Shown: positions 7,467 through 16,553 of the stretch, one piece after another
Position numbering within the stretch: the stretch's first letter is position 1
Layout of the letters: the number at the start of each line of letters is the position of its first letter
Assembly: GCA_002456995.1 (NCBI GenBank)
Contig: NTKC01000004.1
Location: 34,795-98,794, forward strand
Source of the DNA: Candidatus Thioglobus sp. MED-G25
Lineage (GTDB): Bacteria; Pseudomonadota; Gammaproteobacteria; Arenicellales; UBA868
Length of the DNA: 64,000 bases
Direction of reading: 5' to 3'
Notes under the pieces: model-generated
What the model was told of the DNA's origin: nothing
Databases searched by the model: none
The model's input: the letters and a program-made list of their open reading frames with translations, nothing else
Translations under genes and position numbers: made by a program

Positions 7467-9074
7467 TCAACCGAACCACCAGCGCTCGGCATTTTTGTTT
7501 CCGTCGAATTCCCAGTTTGAGGCGATATTTTCAGGACGCTTGACCTTGTCGGAACTGGCATGACCATAGGCAGAGAATATGGGAATAATCACGCTGCAGT
7601 TGTCGTGCACAATGCTTTGCATCTCGACATACATTTCGCGGCGCTTGGCATCATCAAGCTCTGCTCTTGCCTGCGGCAGTAACTCCTCAAAGCGCGGATT
7701 ATTGAAGAAGGTTTCAGACCAGCCTGTGGCGATTGCATTTTTAGAGTACACCTGGCTGAACATCCAGTCTTCTGTCGGGCGGCCGCCCCAGTAAGACGCA
7801 CACCAAGGATCGACCAGCCAGACATTCGACCAGTAACCGTCATCAGGTTTGCGTACCACCTCGATGTTGATACCCGCTGGACGAGCTGTTTCCTGGAACA
7901 AAACGCAAGCGTCATCTGAGTTCTGAAAGGCCGTGTCCGCTACCGCGATCTGCAGATCAAGCGAGGATCGCCCGGCCTGTTTCATGTAGTACTTGGCCTT
8001 GTCGAGATCATATTCGCGCTGCGGGATCTCCTCATTGGTCGCCCGGTAACGGTTGGCCGGCCCAATAGGGATGTCGTTACCCAGTGAAGCATAGCCAAAC
8101 CAGATCTTATCAAGCCATTCCTGGCGATCGATCGCATGCTTGAGCGCCATGACCACGTTGTTGTCGTTAAAGGGTGACACATTGTTGAGCATGGGCAGCG
8201 TGCAGTGTTGATTGCCGTTGGTGTAGAACACCTCGATCCCCGGTTTTTTCGCCAGGCGACCCGCAGTCGCCGCTGCGGGGGACGTGATCAAGTCGAGCTC
8301 ATCGGACATCAGCCCGTTTTCTCGAGCGCCGGTATCAGAAATAAACAGCGTTTCAATCGAATCAAAATGGGCCCGACCGGCCTTCCAATAGTTGGGATTA
8401 CGAACGGTCAGCGTACGGACACCGGGATCGAATGATTCCAGTTTGTAGCCGCCTGTTCCAAGGCCGGACTGCGTATCTATAGTCCCGTCGTCGTTGGCCG
8501 GACAGATTCCAAGGTGATAATCCGACATCAGATACGGAAAGTCCGCATTGGGGCCTTCCAGCACCATCATAACCTGATGGTCGCCGTGTGCCATGATGTC
8601 GGTGATCTGCGAGACGATGCCTTTGGCCGCTGATTTAGTGTTCTCTCCCAGGTGATGCTGGATCGATGCGACTACATCGCTGGCTTTGAGTGATCGACCA
8701 TTATGAAACTCAACACCCTGACGCAGTTCGAAGGCCCAAGTTTGGCCATCCGAAGAATCCCATGACTCCGCGAGCTCTGGAACAAGCTGATTGTTTTCAT
8801 CGATCTCAGTGAGGTTGTTACGCAACTGTCCCATGCCGACATTGATCATGTAGGAGTCCAAATAGGTTGCGGGATCTAGGCTATCGCTCGATGCGCCACC
8901 GGTCAGTGCCTGTCGAAGCATACCGCCTTTATTGGGCGTTGCCGCCAATACGGCGCTCGACAGCGATGTGGCAGTCGGCAGAGCAACGCCCAGTGCGATA
9001 GCACTGCGAATGAAATCGCGTCGTGTAATCCGGCCTTGCGATAGCCGTTCTCTAAGTTGGTTAATCTCTTTCAT
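7467..9074 (-). CDS. ABC transporter substrate-binding protein, peptide/nickel family 5, Tat-exported
   Basis: The 535-residue protein is read from the ATG at 9072-9074, which has GGGAGGAAGG a few bases upstream; the open frame to 9101 adds nine unsupported residues. A twin-arginine signal (TRRDFIRS) and a hydrophobic Ala/Leu segment lead into a family-5 binding protein (DppA/OppA-like), with ELRQGVEFHNG and similar motifs. These proteins capture oligopeptides, glutathione, opines or metal chelates for Dpp/Opp permeases. No permease or ATPase gene adjoins it, and a terminator follows directly, so it is an orphan that presumably serves a transporter encoded elsewhere. Confidence 0.9.
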   Translation of the reverse strand: MKEINQLRERLSQGRITRRDFIRSAIALGVALPTATSLSSAVLAATPNKGGMLRQALTGGASSDSLDPATYLDSYMINVGMGQLRNNLTEIDENNQLVPELAESWDSSDGQTWAFELRQGVEFHNGRSLKASDVVASIQHHLGENTKSAAKGIVSQITDIMAHGDHQVMMVLEGPNADFPYLMSDYHLGICPANDDGTIDTQSGLGTGGYKLESFDPGVRTLTVRNPNYWKAGRAHFDSIETLFISDTGARENGLMSDELDLITSPAAATAGRLAKKPGIEVFYTNGNQHCTLPMLNNVSPFNDNNVVMALKHAIDRQEWLDKIWFGYASLGNDIPIGPANRYRATNEEIPQREYDLDKAKYYMKQAGRSSLDLQIAVADTAFQNSDDACVLFQETARPAGINIEVVRKPDDGYWSNVWLVDPWCASYWGGRPTEDWMFSQVYSKNAIATGWSETFFNNPRFEELLPQARAELDDAKRREMYVEMQSIVHDNCSVIIPIFSAYGHASSDKVKRPENIASNWEFDGNKNAERWWFG

Positions 9075-9291
9075 AAAGCACCTTCCTCCCAGAAGAATCA
9101 AATTCTTTGAGCTCGCCGTTAGACTGTGCTCAAGAATTGCTTAAACCACGTTACTGTCTCTACAGGGACGCATCTTCACCCTTTCTTTCAGTCTCGTCAA
9201 ATTCCGGTAGAAACGCAGGAAAAACGTAAGGTATTGGCGCATTGCGATCAACAGCAATAGCCAATTAATTGAGAACGGGTTGCTGCTGATC

Positions 9292-12200
9292 CTAAGACGA
9301 TGAATTGGCGGCTAATGAGGTCGAGTGGCGTGCAAAGAATGAGTGCTCGTAAATCATGAGCAGAGCCGGCACTAGAAAAAGAACCAGCAGCGTTGCAAAA
9401 GCTAGACCAAAGGCAATGGAGGTCGCCATTGGGATCAGGAACTGCGCTTGAAGCGATGTCTCAAACAGTAGCGGCGTTAGCCCAGCGATGGTTGTCAGCG
9501 AAGTTAACAGCACGGCCCGCAGGCGTTGGCAGGCGGCTTCGACCACCGCCTGTTCGGGGCTAAGACCGTCAGCTCGAATCTGTTTGTAAAACACCACCAA
9601 GATGATTGAGTTATTGACCACGATGCCAGCGAGGCCGAAAAACCCGAACATCGAGAGAATCGTCAGGTCGATATTCATCAAGGTATGGCCCCAGATTGCA
9701 CCCACCAGGCCAAACGGAATAATCATCATGACCAGCAACGGCCAACCATAGGAGCCGAAGACCCACGCCAGAACGAGATAGATCAGCACCAGCGCTAGAA
9801 TTGCGCCGCGCTTCATGTCACTCAGCGTTTCACGCTGGTCCGCTTGCCGACCTTCAAACGAAAATCTGACGCCGTGGCGTTGTTCGAGTTCGGGCAGAGT
9901 ATTCTGCTTTAGGTTGGCGATGATCCGGTTATCGTTGTTGACCGCATCATCGACGTCACCGGTCACGGTTATGGCCAGGTTGCCTTCCACATGCCGGATA
10001 GAATCAAAGCCACGTCTGCTCTGAAGCGTAACAACGTTGGCAAATGGGACTGTTCCGCCACCCGGCAGCATGACCTCAAATTCGTCGAGGCTGTCCAGCC
10101 GATTTCTTTCATTGTCAGGCAAGACCACACGAACCTCGACTTCATCGTTGTTATCAGCCATGAGCTGTACTAGGTAGCCTTCGTAACCAGCCCGAAGTTG
10201 CCGGCCGAGATTTTCGACCGATAGACCCAGCGCTTCGCCAGTTGGGGTCAGCCGGAGTATGAGCTGTTCGCGGCCATACGGCATATCGTCTTCAACACCC
10301 GACACACCCGGGATATCGATCAATACATTTTTGAGTGTCAACGCAGCTGATTTGACTGCGACCAGGCTCGAGCCCGTGATCTGAACCTCTATGTCCTGTC
10401 CCGGTGGACCGGCAGTCGGCTCCTTGATCGATAGGTTTTCAAGTCCGGGTGCGTCAGGGATCCGGGCTCGCCATTCTTCGATGAAGGTTCTATTACGGAC
10501 TGTTCGTGCATCCGGTTTAACCAGTTCAACCAGTACAGAACCGATATTTTCGCTTCTGCGTCGTTCCCAATCCCCGCTTTCTCCCAGGCCCAGTCGTGAA
10601 ATCGCTGTTACCACCAGGTCACCTCCGAAATGATCATTTGCGTCCCACAATGCTTGTTCTACCTTGGCAAGATGGTCGGCGACATGTTTCTGCGGCGTCC
10701 CCGCGACGAAATCAACGTTGGCAAAAAAGATAGGCCCCTCGGCAACCGGGAAAAAATTGAACGCAATACGGCCACCGGCGACCCAGCCGATACTGACGAT
10801 GAAAATCGCAGTTGCCAGCGCTACCGTCATCCAGCGATAGCGAACGCCCGCGACAATCATGGGGCGAAAACGGAACTCTCTAAAACGGGCAAATCCGTCG
10901 TCGAGTATTTTTCTCAGCCGCCGCGGACGATAGCTCCCGACGCGAGTGAAAGTGCCCCGAAGATGACCGGGTAAAACAAGAAACGCTTCAATTAAGGAGG
11001 CCAAGATAACGCAGATCACCACCATCGGCAGGGTTCGCAGGATGATGCCGATAATGCCACCTACCAACAGTAGCGGCATAAATGCAGCAATCGTTGTCAG
11101 TGACGATGCGAGTACCGGTGCCAGCATTCTTTGAGCACCTTTTTGTACCGCTGTTAGAGGGCTGTCGCCGCGTTCAAAATGCGTCACAGCATCTTCCCCG
11201 ACAACAATAGCATCATCTACAATGATGCCGAGCGTCATGATCAGGCCAAACAGACTGATCATGTTGATTGACCCACCGTAAACGTAAAGCGCACCCAGTG
11301 CTGCCATGAAAGAGGTGGGGATTCCGACCGTGACCCAACTGGCTGCCGGCACGTTCAGGAATAAGTAAAGTATCAGTATGACCAGGACCAGGCCGGTGGC
11401 ACCGTTTTTGAGCAGCAGATTGATCCGGTCCTTAATGTAGCCCCAGCGTTCATCGTAGACATTGAGCTCAAACCCGGTCGGCAGCAAGGGCCGGGTTTGC
11501 TCGACCCACTCGCGCATGATTCGGGCTGATTTCAAACTGTCTGCATCCTTGGAGCGCGACAGCCTCATTTCTACGGCTGGCCGGCCACGATAGGTGACCG
11601 TTGTCTGGGCGTTCTGCGGTCGCCGCTGGATATCGGCGATATCGCCCAGTGTCAGCAGACGACCGTTCTCACCTGCGATAACAGGTAGGTCTGCGAAGGC
11701 GAGCTCACCGCGACGTTGATCCTTGAAGCGAAGCTGCCGGGCTGACTCACCTCGACCGATTACGCCCACTGGTAAATCGCGTGACGCCGCACCGACCCGC
11801 CTGCCAATATCTTCCAACGATAGACCCACCTCGCGCAGCGTTTCTGAGGGTATCTGGATTGCGATTTCCTCTTCCGGTAGGCCGAAAATTCGGATATTCG
11901 AGATGCCCCGTTCAAGCAGTTCACGTTCAAAACGGCGTACGATGCTACGCAGACCGCGGGGATCGTCGGGTCCTGCGATGAGCACGCTCGCAATGGGTTC
12001 GTAATTGATAATGCGACCAATCTCCGGTGTTTCAGCAGTCGCCGGCAGATTGCGTACCAGGTCAACTTGCTCTTTAACCTGGTCGACCGCAAAGCCCATA
12101 TCGGTGCCTTCTTTGAATTCAAGGGTGACCAGCGACAGCCCGTCGACGGACCGAGACCGCAGTTCCTTGGCGCGATCAACCCCTCGCAGCTGTTGTTCAA

Positions 12201-12417
12201 GCGGTTCGGTAATGAGTTTCTCGATATCTTCAGCACTCGCGCCGACCCAGACGACTTTGACGGAAACAAAGTCGATATCAAAATTAGGAAAGAACTGGGC
12301 GTTTAGTTTTGAAAGCCCCCAAATGCCGGCGATGATCATCATCGTCATCATCAGGTTGGCAGCAACTGGATGACGCGCCAGCAGACCGAGCAGGTCATTT
12401 CTCGGTTCCACCGACAT
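9292..12417 (-). CDS. RND efflux transporter inner-membrane pump (AcrB/MdtC-like)
   Basis: The 1041-residue pump has the full RND layout: one N-terminal membrane helix (near residues 18-36), a large periplasmic loop, a helix bundle, a second periplasmic loop and a C-terminal bundle. The proton-relay Asp pair is visible in IIVDDAIVVGED. It exports drugs, detergents or lipophilic metabolites using the proton gradient. The ATG is one base beyond the TGA of the adaptor gene, so the two are coupled. No TolC-type outer-membrane channel is adjacent, so a shared channel is likely. The substrate class is not clear; the protein looks closer to the HAE group than to metal pumps. Confidence 0.93.
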   Translation of the reverse strand: MSVEPRNDLLGLLARHPVAANLMMTMMIIAGIWGLSKLNAQFFPNFDIDFVSVKVVWVGASAEDIEKLITEPLEQQLRGVDRAKELRSRSVDGLSLVTLEFKEGTDMGFAVDQVKEQVDLVRNLPATAETPEIGRIINYEPIASVLIAGPDDPRGLRSIVRRFERELLERGISNIRIFGLPEEEIAIQIPSETLREVGLSLEDIGRRVGAASRDLPVGVIGRGESARQLRFKDQRRGELAFADLPVIAGENGRLLTLGDIADIQRRPQNAQTTVTYRGRPAVEMRLSRSKDADSLKSARIMREWVEQTRPLLPTGFELNVYDERWGYIKDRINLLLKNGATGLVLVILILYLFLNVPAASWVTVGIPTSFMAALGALYVYGGSINMISLFGLIMTLGIIVDDAIVVGEDAVTHFERGDSPLTAVQKGAQRMLAPVLASSLTTIAAFMPLLLVGGIIGIILRTLPMVVICVILASLIEAFLVLPGHLRGTFTRVGSYRPRRLRKILDDGFARFREFRFRPMIVAGVRYRWMTVALATAIFIVSIGWVAGGRIAFNFFPVAEGPIFFANVDFVAGTPQKHVADHLAKVEQALWDANDHFGGDLVVTAISRLGLGESGDWERRRSENIGSVLVELVKPDARTVRNRTFIEEWRARIPDAPGLENLSIKEPTAGPPGQDIEVQITGSSLVAVKSAALTLKNVLIDIPGVSGVEDDMPYGREQLILRLTPTGEALGLSVENLGRQLRAGYEGYLVQLMADNNDEVEVRVVLPDNERNRLDSLDEFEVMLPGGGTVPFANVVTLQSRRGFDSIRHVEGNLAITVTGDVDDAVNNDNRIIANLKQNTLPELEQRHGVRFSFEGRQADQRETLSDMKRGAILALVLIYLVLAWVFGSYGWPLLVMMIIPFGLVGAIWGHTLMNIDLTILSMFGFFGLAGIVVNNSIILVVFYKQIRADGLSPEQAVVEAACQRLRAVLLTSLTTIAGLTPLLFETSLQAQFLIPMATSIAFGLAFATLLVLFLVPALLMIYEHSFFARHSTSLAANSSS

Positions 12418-12418
12418 G

Positions 12419-13666
12419 TCAGTCAGTCTGAGTCAGGATGTCGACTTTCAGGCCCTCTACAGCGTTCGGCAACTGATTGGCCAATATCATGTCGCCCTCG
12501 GAGAGGTTTTCACTGCGGAAAAGGATCCAGCTGCCCCATTGTCCATTACGATAATCACCGACCCGCTCAATTTGAACCATCGACAGCCGGTTGTCCTGAA
12601 TGCGGTAAACGTTATTGGCACCGTAGACGGCTGTCGCCGGTAGGGCAAAGACGTTGGCTTCTTCTGGAAGGTCGACGAATACCGATACCGTGCGACCAAG
12701 TTCAATCAGGTGTTTTTCGCCAATAATGTTGAAAAAGGCGTCTACTCCCCCCTGACCCCTCTCGATTTTGCCGGCCAACCGGTCGAGTTCAAGTTGGATC
12801 GCGTTGCCGTTAAGTTCTATTGTCGCAGTGACGGGATTACCGTGGTTTAGAGCCTGCCGGAGGGTAGGCAGGTACCGATTAGGAATCTGGGCGCGCAGTT
12901 CAACGAAATTCGTGTCAAATAAATCGATCAGGCGATCACCAGGACGCACGCGGTCGCCTGGGGAGATGTGTACCGCAGTAATGCGCCCATCAAACGGCGC
13001 TGTCAGCTCGGAACGCTGTAGATCTCGATGAACCTGGTCGCGTACGGCTTTGCTTTTGTTCAGCCGTGCATCGAGCTGGGCCAGCCGAGGAGTGTGGTCG
13101 CTGACAGCTCGCTGACGACTGGTCAGGGCGAGAGCCTGGAGGCGTAAGGCGCGCTGCGCCTCATCAACCCTTGCTTGAGTGCCGGCCTGAGACTGGGCAA
13201 GGCGTTCGGCTCTTTTGAGGACACGCTCCGCGAGGTCGTAAAGCGCATGCTCATGTTTCAGTGCTGTGAGATCTGATCCATGCCGCTTTTTTTCACTTTC
13301 GATTTGTGCTTTGATGTCTGCAACTTCGGCATTTCGTTGGCGCAGCATTAGCTTAAGATCGTGGTCGTCCAGGCGCAGTAACAGCTCGCCTTTGCTCACC
13401 ACGCGCCCCGACAGGGCGGTCAGTTCCTTAACGTCTGCGGGTACCGCCGAGCGCAGTCGAGTTTCCCGAGGGGATTCGACCCGACCGTAGAGACGAAGCG
13501 TAGGCGACAAATGTTTGTATTCGACAGAAACAGCAGTGACTGACCAAACCCGCGCACTGGGTTCGAGCGGGGGATCAACCGGTGCGTTCGATTTCAGCAG
13601 TGCAAAGCCCGCGACACCCAACGCCACGACAATAACGGGCAAGAGAATTCTAAGGATTGTTTTCAT
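12419..13666 (-). CDS. RND efflux periplasmic adaptor (membrane fusion protein)
   Basis: The 415-residue AcrA/HlyD-type adaptor has an N-terminal membrane anchor (ILLPVIVVALGVAGF, residues 7-21). A split biotinyl-lipoyl domain follows (LRSAVPADV... then LTAPFDGRITAV). Between the halves lies a long charged alpha-helical hairpin of about 100 residues, and the beta-barrel domain comes after. It links the inner-membrane pump to an outer-membrane channel. It is the first gene of the pump operon and is separated from the pump ATG by one base. No cysteine lipobox is seen, so it is probably anchored by its helix. Confidence 0.92.
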   Translation of the reverse strand: MKTILRILLPVIVVALGVAGFALLKSNAPVDPPLEPSARVWSVTAVSVEYKHLSPTLRLYGRVESPRETRLRSAVPADVKELTALSGRVVSKGELLLRLDDHDLKLMLRQRNAEVADIKAQIESEKKRHGSDLTALKHEHALYDLAERVLKRAERLAQSQAGTQARVDEAQRALRLQALALTSRQRAVSDHTPRLAQLDARLNKSKAVRDQVHRDLQRSELTAPFDGRITAVHISPGDRVRPGDRLIDLFDTNFVELRAQIPNRYLPTLRQALNHGNPVTATIELNGNAIQLELDRLAGKIERGQGGVDAFFNIIGEKHLIELGRTVSVFVDLPEEANVFALPATAVYGANNVYRIQDNRLSMVQIERVGDYRNGQWGSWILFRSENLSEGDMILANQLPNAVEGLKVDILTQTD

Positions 13667-13781
13667 CTAGAAGACAACTGATGACTGTGGCATAACGTTA
13701 TCGATTTAGCATTGTAGAGGTGAGGTGACTCAAAATCGACCGCCTGCAGCGAGTTGATTACTTAGGGCTATCCGGACGATA

Positions 13782-14615
13782 TTAATTCTTGATTGCGATT
13801 GAAAAACTGGTTTGGCCCAGCGCTGGACGGTCGGCATCGTATCGCTGCATGAAGGACTGCAGCTGATTTTTAGCAGCCAGATCGGCGACCTGCGCCAGGG
13901 CGGTTTGGAGCTCATGATTGCTGGCCAAGGCCCAGATCGAATCGCCTTTTCGCCATGCGTAATCCAGTACCGCTTCAGCATCGAAGTAACTTTCACCTTG
14001 CAGTACACTGTCTAAATCGACCAGGCGATCGTTGAGAGTTAAGCCGACACCGCAAATCAGGGCATCCAATGCTTTCTCTGGGATTATCTTGCGCATGACG
14101 GTTGTTCGCGCGTTGGGTATAAGCTCGTAGAACCAGAACCCTTTTTCCAGCTGCTCATGTGTACAGCTGTTGATGATGAGCACGCCACCGGGTTGTAGAA
14201 CGCGCGCACATTCTTTGAGTACTTGATGATGTAACGGCCAGCCGTGTCCCGCTTGATCAGGCAGATGGTGAAGGACCTGGTTGATCATCACACCATTGAC
14301 GCTCTGGGTTTTAAGCGGTAGTTGGGCAATAGACCCTAGCGTGAACCCGATGCGGCCGTGTTCCGCGGCCGAACGCATTTTAGTCCGGGCCACAGACAGC
14401 ATTGAGCGGTTCAGGTCGATGGCTTCCACGCGGTGGACTCGGTCGACCAGGGCGAACGCATAAATTCCGGTGCCGCAGCCGGCATCCAGTAGAATCTGCT
14501 GATCCCGATTTGCGGAGCCGGAAGATAGAGCGGCCGTGATTATTTCCAGACCTATCGGCACCCGGGTATGGTCGTAGACGGCACTGGTCTGGGTATAATT
14601 TTCGTAACTGCTCAT
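13782..14615 (-). CDS. class I SAM-dependent methyltransferase
   Basis: The 277-residue protein has methyltransferase motif I LDAGCGTGIY near residues 44-53 and a motif II-like acidic position in VEAIDLNRSML. A motif resembling the UbiE/arsenite-methyltransferase group is INQVLHHLPD. These features make it a Methyltransf_11-type enzyme using S-adenosylmethionine. The acceptor cannot be inferred. It stands alone, downstream of the divergently transcribed yedK and upstream of the efflux operon, with no strong terminator on either side. Confidence 0.8.
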   Translation of the reverse strand: MSSYENYTQTSAVYDHTRVPIGLEIITAALSSGSANRDQQILLDAGCGTGIYAFALVDRVHRVEAIDLNRSMLSVARTKMRSAAEHGRIGFTLGSIAQLPLKTQSVNGVMINQVLHHLPDQAGHGWPLHHQVLKECARVLQPGGVLIINSCTHEQLEKGFWFYELIPNARTTVMRKIIPEKALDALICGVGLTLNDRLVDLDSVLQGESYFDAEAVLDYAWRKGDSIWALASNHELQTALAQVADLAAKNQLQSFMQRYDADRPALGQTSFSIAIKN

Positions 14616-14711
14616 CGTGTTTGGAAGGTACCAACTGCGTCACGGTATGCTCGCGGTACAGTAGATTAGTTTATCGTGCTTTAACTCTCAAGAGAGTCGA
14701 GTGAGGCAAAA

Positions 14712-15401
14712 ATGTGTGGACGGTTCGAACGCCATAGTGCGCTGTCAGAATTTTCAAAGGTCGTGGAGGGGTTGATGGCTGAGGGTATTGACCCATTGCC
14801 ACCAAGCTACAACATTGCTCCCTCGCAGGCTGCACTGGTGGTGCGACATCAGACTGGTGCGCACAGAGTTGACTCACTCACCTGGGGGTTGGTGCCGGGT
14901 TGGATGAAGGAACCCGGCAAAATTCGCCCCATTAATGCGCGCGCTGAGACCATCCACCAGAAACCGATGTTTCGAGATGCATTCAGATACCACCGATGTT
15001 TGGTTCTGTGTGATGGTTACTACGAATGGAAAAAGCTCACCAATGGCAAGAAGCAGCCGTACCATCTGGGCAGGACAGACAAATCGCCTTTCGTCATGGC
15101 CGGGCTGTGGTCACACAATGCGCATGCTGCGACCGAGGGGGTAGAGACATTCTGCGTAATCACAACGCCGGCCAGCGGTGAGGCAGCCACCGTTCATCAC
15201 CGGATGCCGGTCATACTCTCGCGCGCGGTCCAGACACAGTGGTTGGACCCGTCAGTCTCGAAGACCGAACAGGTCCAAGAGTTGTTGTTGACCGGCGACA
15301 CCGACCTATCGGTCTATCCAGTCAGTACTTTCGTCAACAGCCCGACAAACAATTCGGTTAGTTGTGCTACGCCGTTCGTGAACTCATCGGTCTTGTCCTG
15401 A
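14712..15401 (+). CDS. yedK: SRAP-domain abasic-site processing protein YedK/HMCES
   Basis: The 229-residue protein begins MCGRF, so Cys2 becomes N-terminal after Met removal. Together with Asn75 (INARAET), Glu105 (GYYEW) and the His in HHRMPV near 162-163, it has the whole SRAP catalytic set. These proteins form a stable thiazolidine crosslink with abasic sites in single-stranded DNA and shield them from cleavage. The length is usual for the family. It precedes a decayed gene by only 12 bases. An SOS box was not identified. Confidence 0.95.
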   Translation: MCGRFERHSALSEFSKVVEGLMAEGIDPLPPSYNIAPSQAALVVRHQTGAHRVDSLTWGLVPGWMKEPGKIRPINARAETIHQKPMFRDAFRYHRCLVLCDGYYEWKKLTNGKKQPYHLGRTDKSPFVMAGLWSHNAHAATEGVETFCVITTPASGEAATVHHRMPVILSRAVQTQWLDPSVSKTEQVQELLLTGDTDLSVYPVSTFVNSPTNNSVSCATPFVNSSVLS

Positions 15402-15413
15402 GGCAATTCGAGG

Positions 15414-15854
15414 ATGGTGGCTCGGACTGCAAAGCAGGTTGTTATTCTGGGCGGTACCGGATTCATAGGTCGACGCTTGGTTGAAACTCTGGGCCTTCAA
15501 GGTCGTGGTGTTCGTGTGCCGATTCGTGTCCGGGCGTATGTGGCGGGCGCCGGCTCAATCTGTGTGGACTGTGTATCTCTTCATGTGAAGAGTTGGTCCA
15601 GTTCATGGCCCACGTACTGGGTCGCAAAAGGTTGATTATCAGCCTGCCAGATCCTATCTCTCGTATTTAGGTCAGGTTTTTGCTGTGTCTACCCGGGCAG
15701 TTTTCACAAGGGGTAACAATCTGTCTCTGCAGGCCCACAGCGTTTGGGTAATCATCTTGAGGAGATGGGTATCGACCCAGCCAAACCTGGCGGCAGTTAT
15801 AACTCCGCTTTTGCGTGGTGGCGCATGAGGCGGGTTATCGGGCTCCAGTTTTGA
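15414..15854 (+). pseudogene. NDUFA9-like NAD(P)-binding epimerase remnant, internally deleted and frameshifted
   Basis: The first ~35 codons read as the start of a complex-I NDUFA9-like short-chain dehydrogenase (VVILGGTGFIGRRLVE, a Rossmann GxxGxxG). The frame then runs into unrelated sequence and stops at 15633-15635. From about 15588, in another frame, the family's C-terminal part appears (LVQFMAHVLGRKRL, then SLPDPISRI and a TAG). After two further frame changes come NLSLQAHSV and NHLEEMGIDPAKP, ending at 15854. Roughly the middle half of the gene is missing. This order of N- and C-terminal pieces on one strand is what an internal deletion plus point decay would leave. The end overlaps the convergent GNAT gene. 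Confidence 0.78.
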
Positions 15855-16191
15855 GCATCAGAAATACAGGCAGCAGCTCAAAGTCGAGGCCTTCCCAATA
15901 AGACTGAGAATCTTCTGTAGCGGCCACGGCGACCGTGGGTGCGCCGCGGTGGTTGAGTTCCGTGCAAGCAGCACGAACCTGGGTGCGACCGATATTCTGT
16001 TTTTGAAATTGTGGATCAACGCTGAGCAGGTGGATAATCGTACGGGCTCCATCATAGGTTGCCCGTATGCACCCCGCGACCTTGTTATCGATCTCAACAC
16101 CTAGAAAAACAGTCGCACTGCACAACCCGCCGCGACGCATGGCCTCGGGTCCTTCAACTTCGGGGAAATCATATTGGCCGTTTGCGGTCAA
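15835..16191 (-). CDS. GNAT family N-acetyltransferase, start uncertain, possibly decaying
   Basis: At least 118 residues of a small GNAT protein are present, with the typical strand pattern IIHLLSVDPQFQ and C-terminal YWEGLDFELLPVF. The acetyl-CoA loop, normally Q/R-x-x-G-x-G/A, reads QKQNIGR, so one glycine is replaced. The in-frame sequence continues upstream of the TTG at 16189-16191 with family-like residues (VRRFREADIAPLVRIL) back to a stop at 16243-16245. The codon just inside that stop is ATA (16240-16242), where relatives would have ATG. Either TTG is used, giving a truncated N-terminus, or the start was lost. The adjoining pseudogene favours decay. The acceptor is unknown. Confidence 0.6.
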   Translation of the reverse strand: MTANGQYDFPEVEGPEAMRRGGLCSATVFLGVEIDNKVAGCIRATYDGARTIIHLLSVDPQFQKQNIGRTQVRAACTELNHRGAPTVAVAATEDSQSYWEGLDFELLPVFLMLKTGAR

Positions 16192-16245
16192 AATTCGGAC
16201 CAGCGGCGCTATGTCTGCTTCTCTGAAACGGCGTACTGCTATTTA

Positions 16246-16553
16246 CTCTGCATTCATGGCAAAGACAATATACTACGACGGAAATCTGAAGCCAGTGATG
16301 GGGGTCGGATAAATATCAACGAGAAAGAACGGTTTTTACATCACGTATGCTTTTGGTATGTATAATCAATTCTTATATGTACAACGCTACCCCCAGTGGT
16401 GACTTGAGCTGTTAATAGCACTTAGTTCGAAATTTCTCTGCTCGACCGGTAGCGGTGTGCTCGATACGCTGAACGCGAATCACGAGCCCTCTGTGAGGCG
16501 TAGCCGGCTGGTCTGCTGAGTACCCGATATAGATTATTGTTAAAGGGAATGCT
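16246..16553. other. intergenic region upstream of the oxidoreductase operon
   Basis: About 300 bases without a convincing gene. The left part is A+T-rich around 16320-16385 and could hold the operon promoter. No tRNA-like T-loop, riboswitch or repeat is recognisable. Short open frames here show no family resemblance. Confidence 0.5.
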
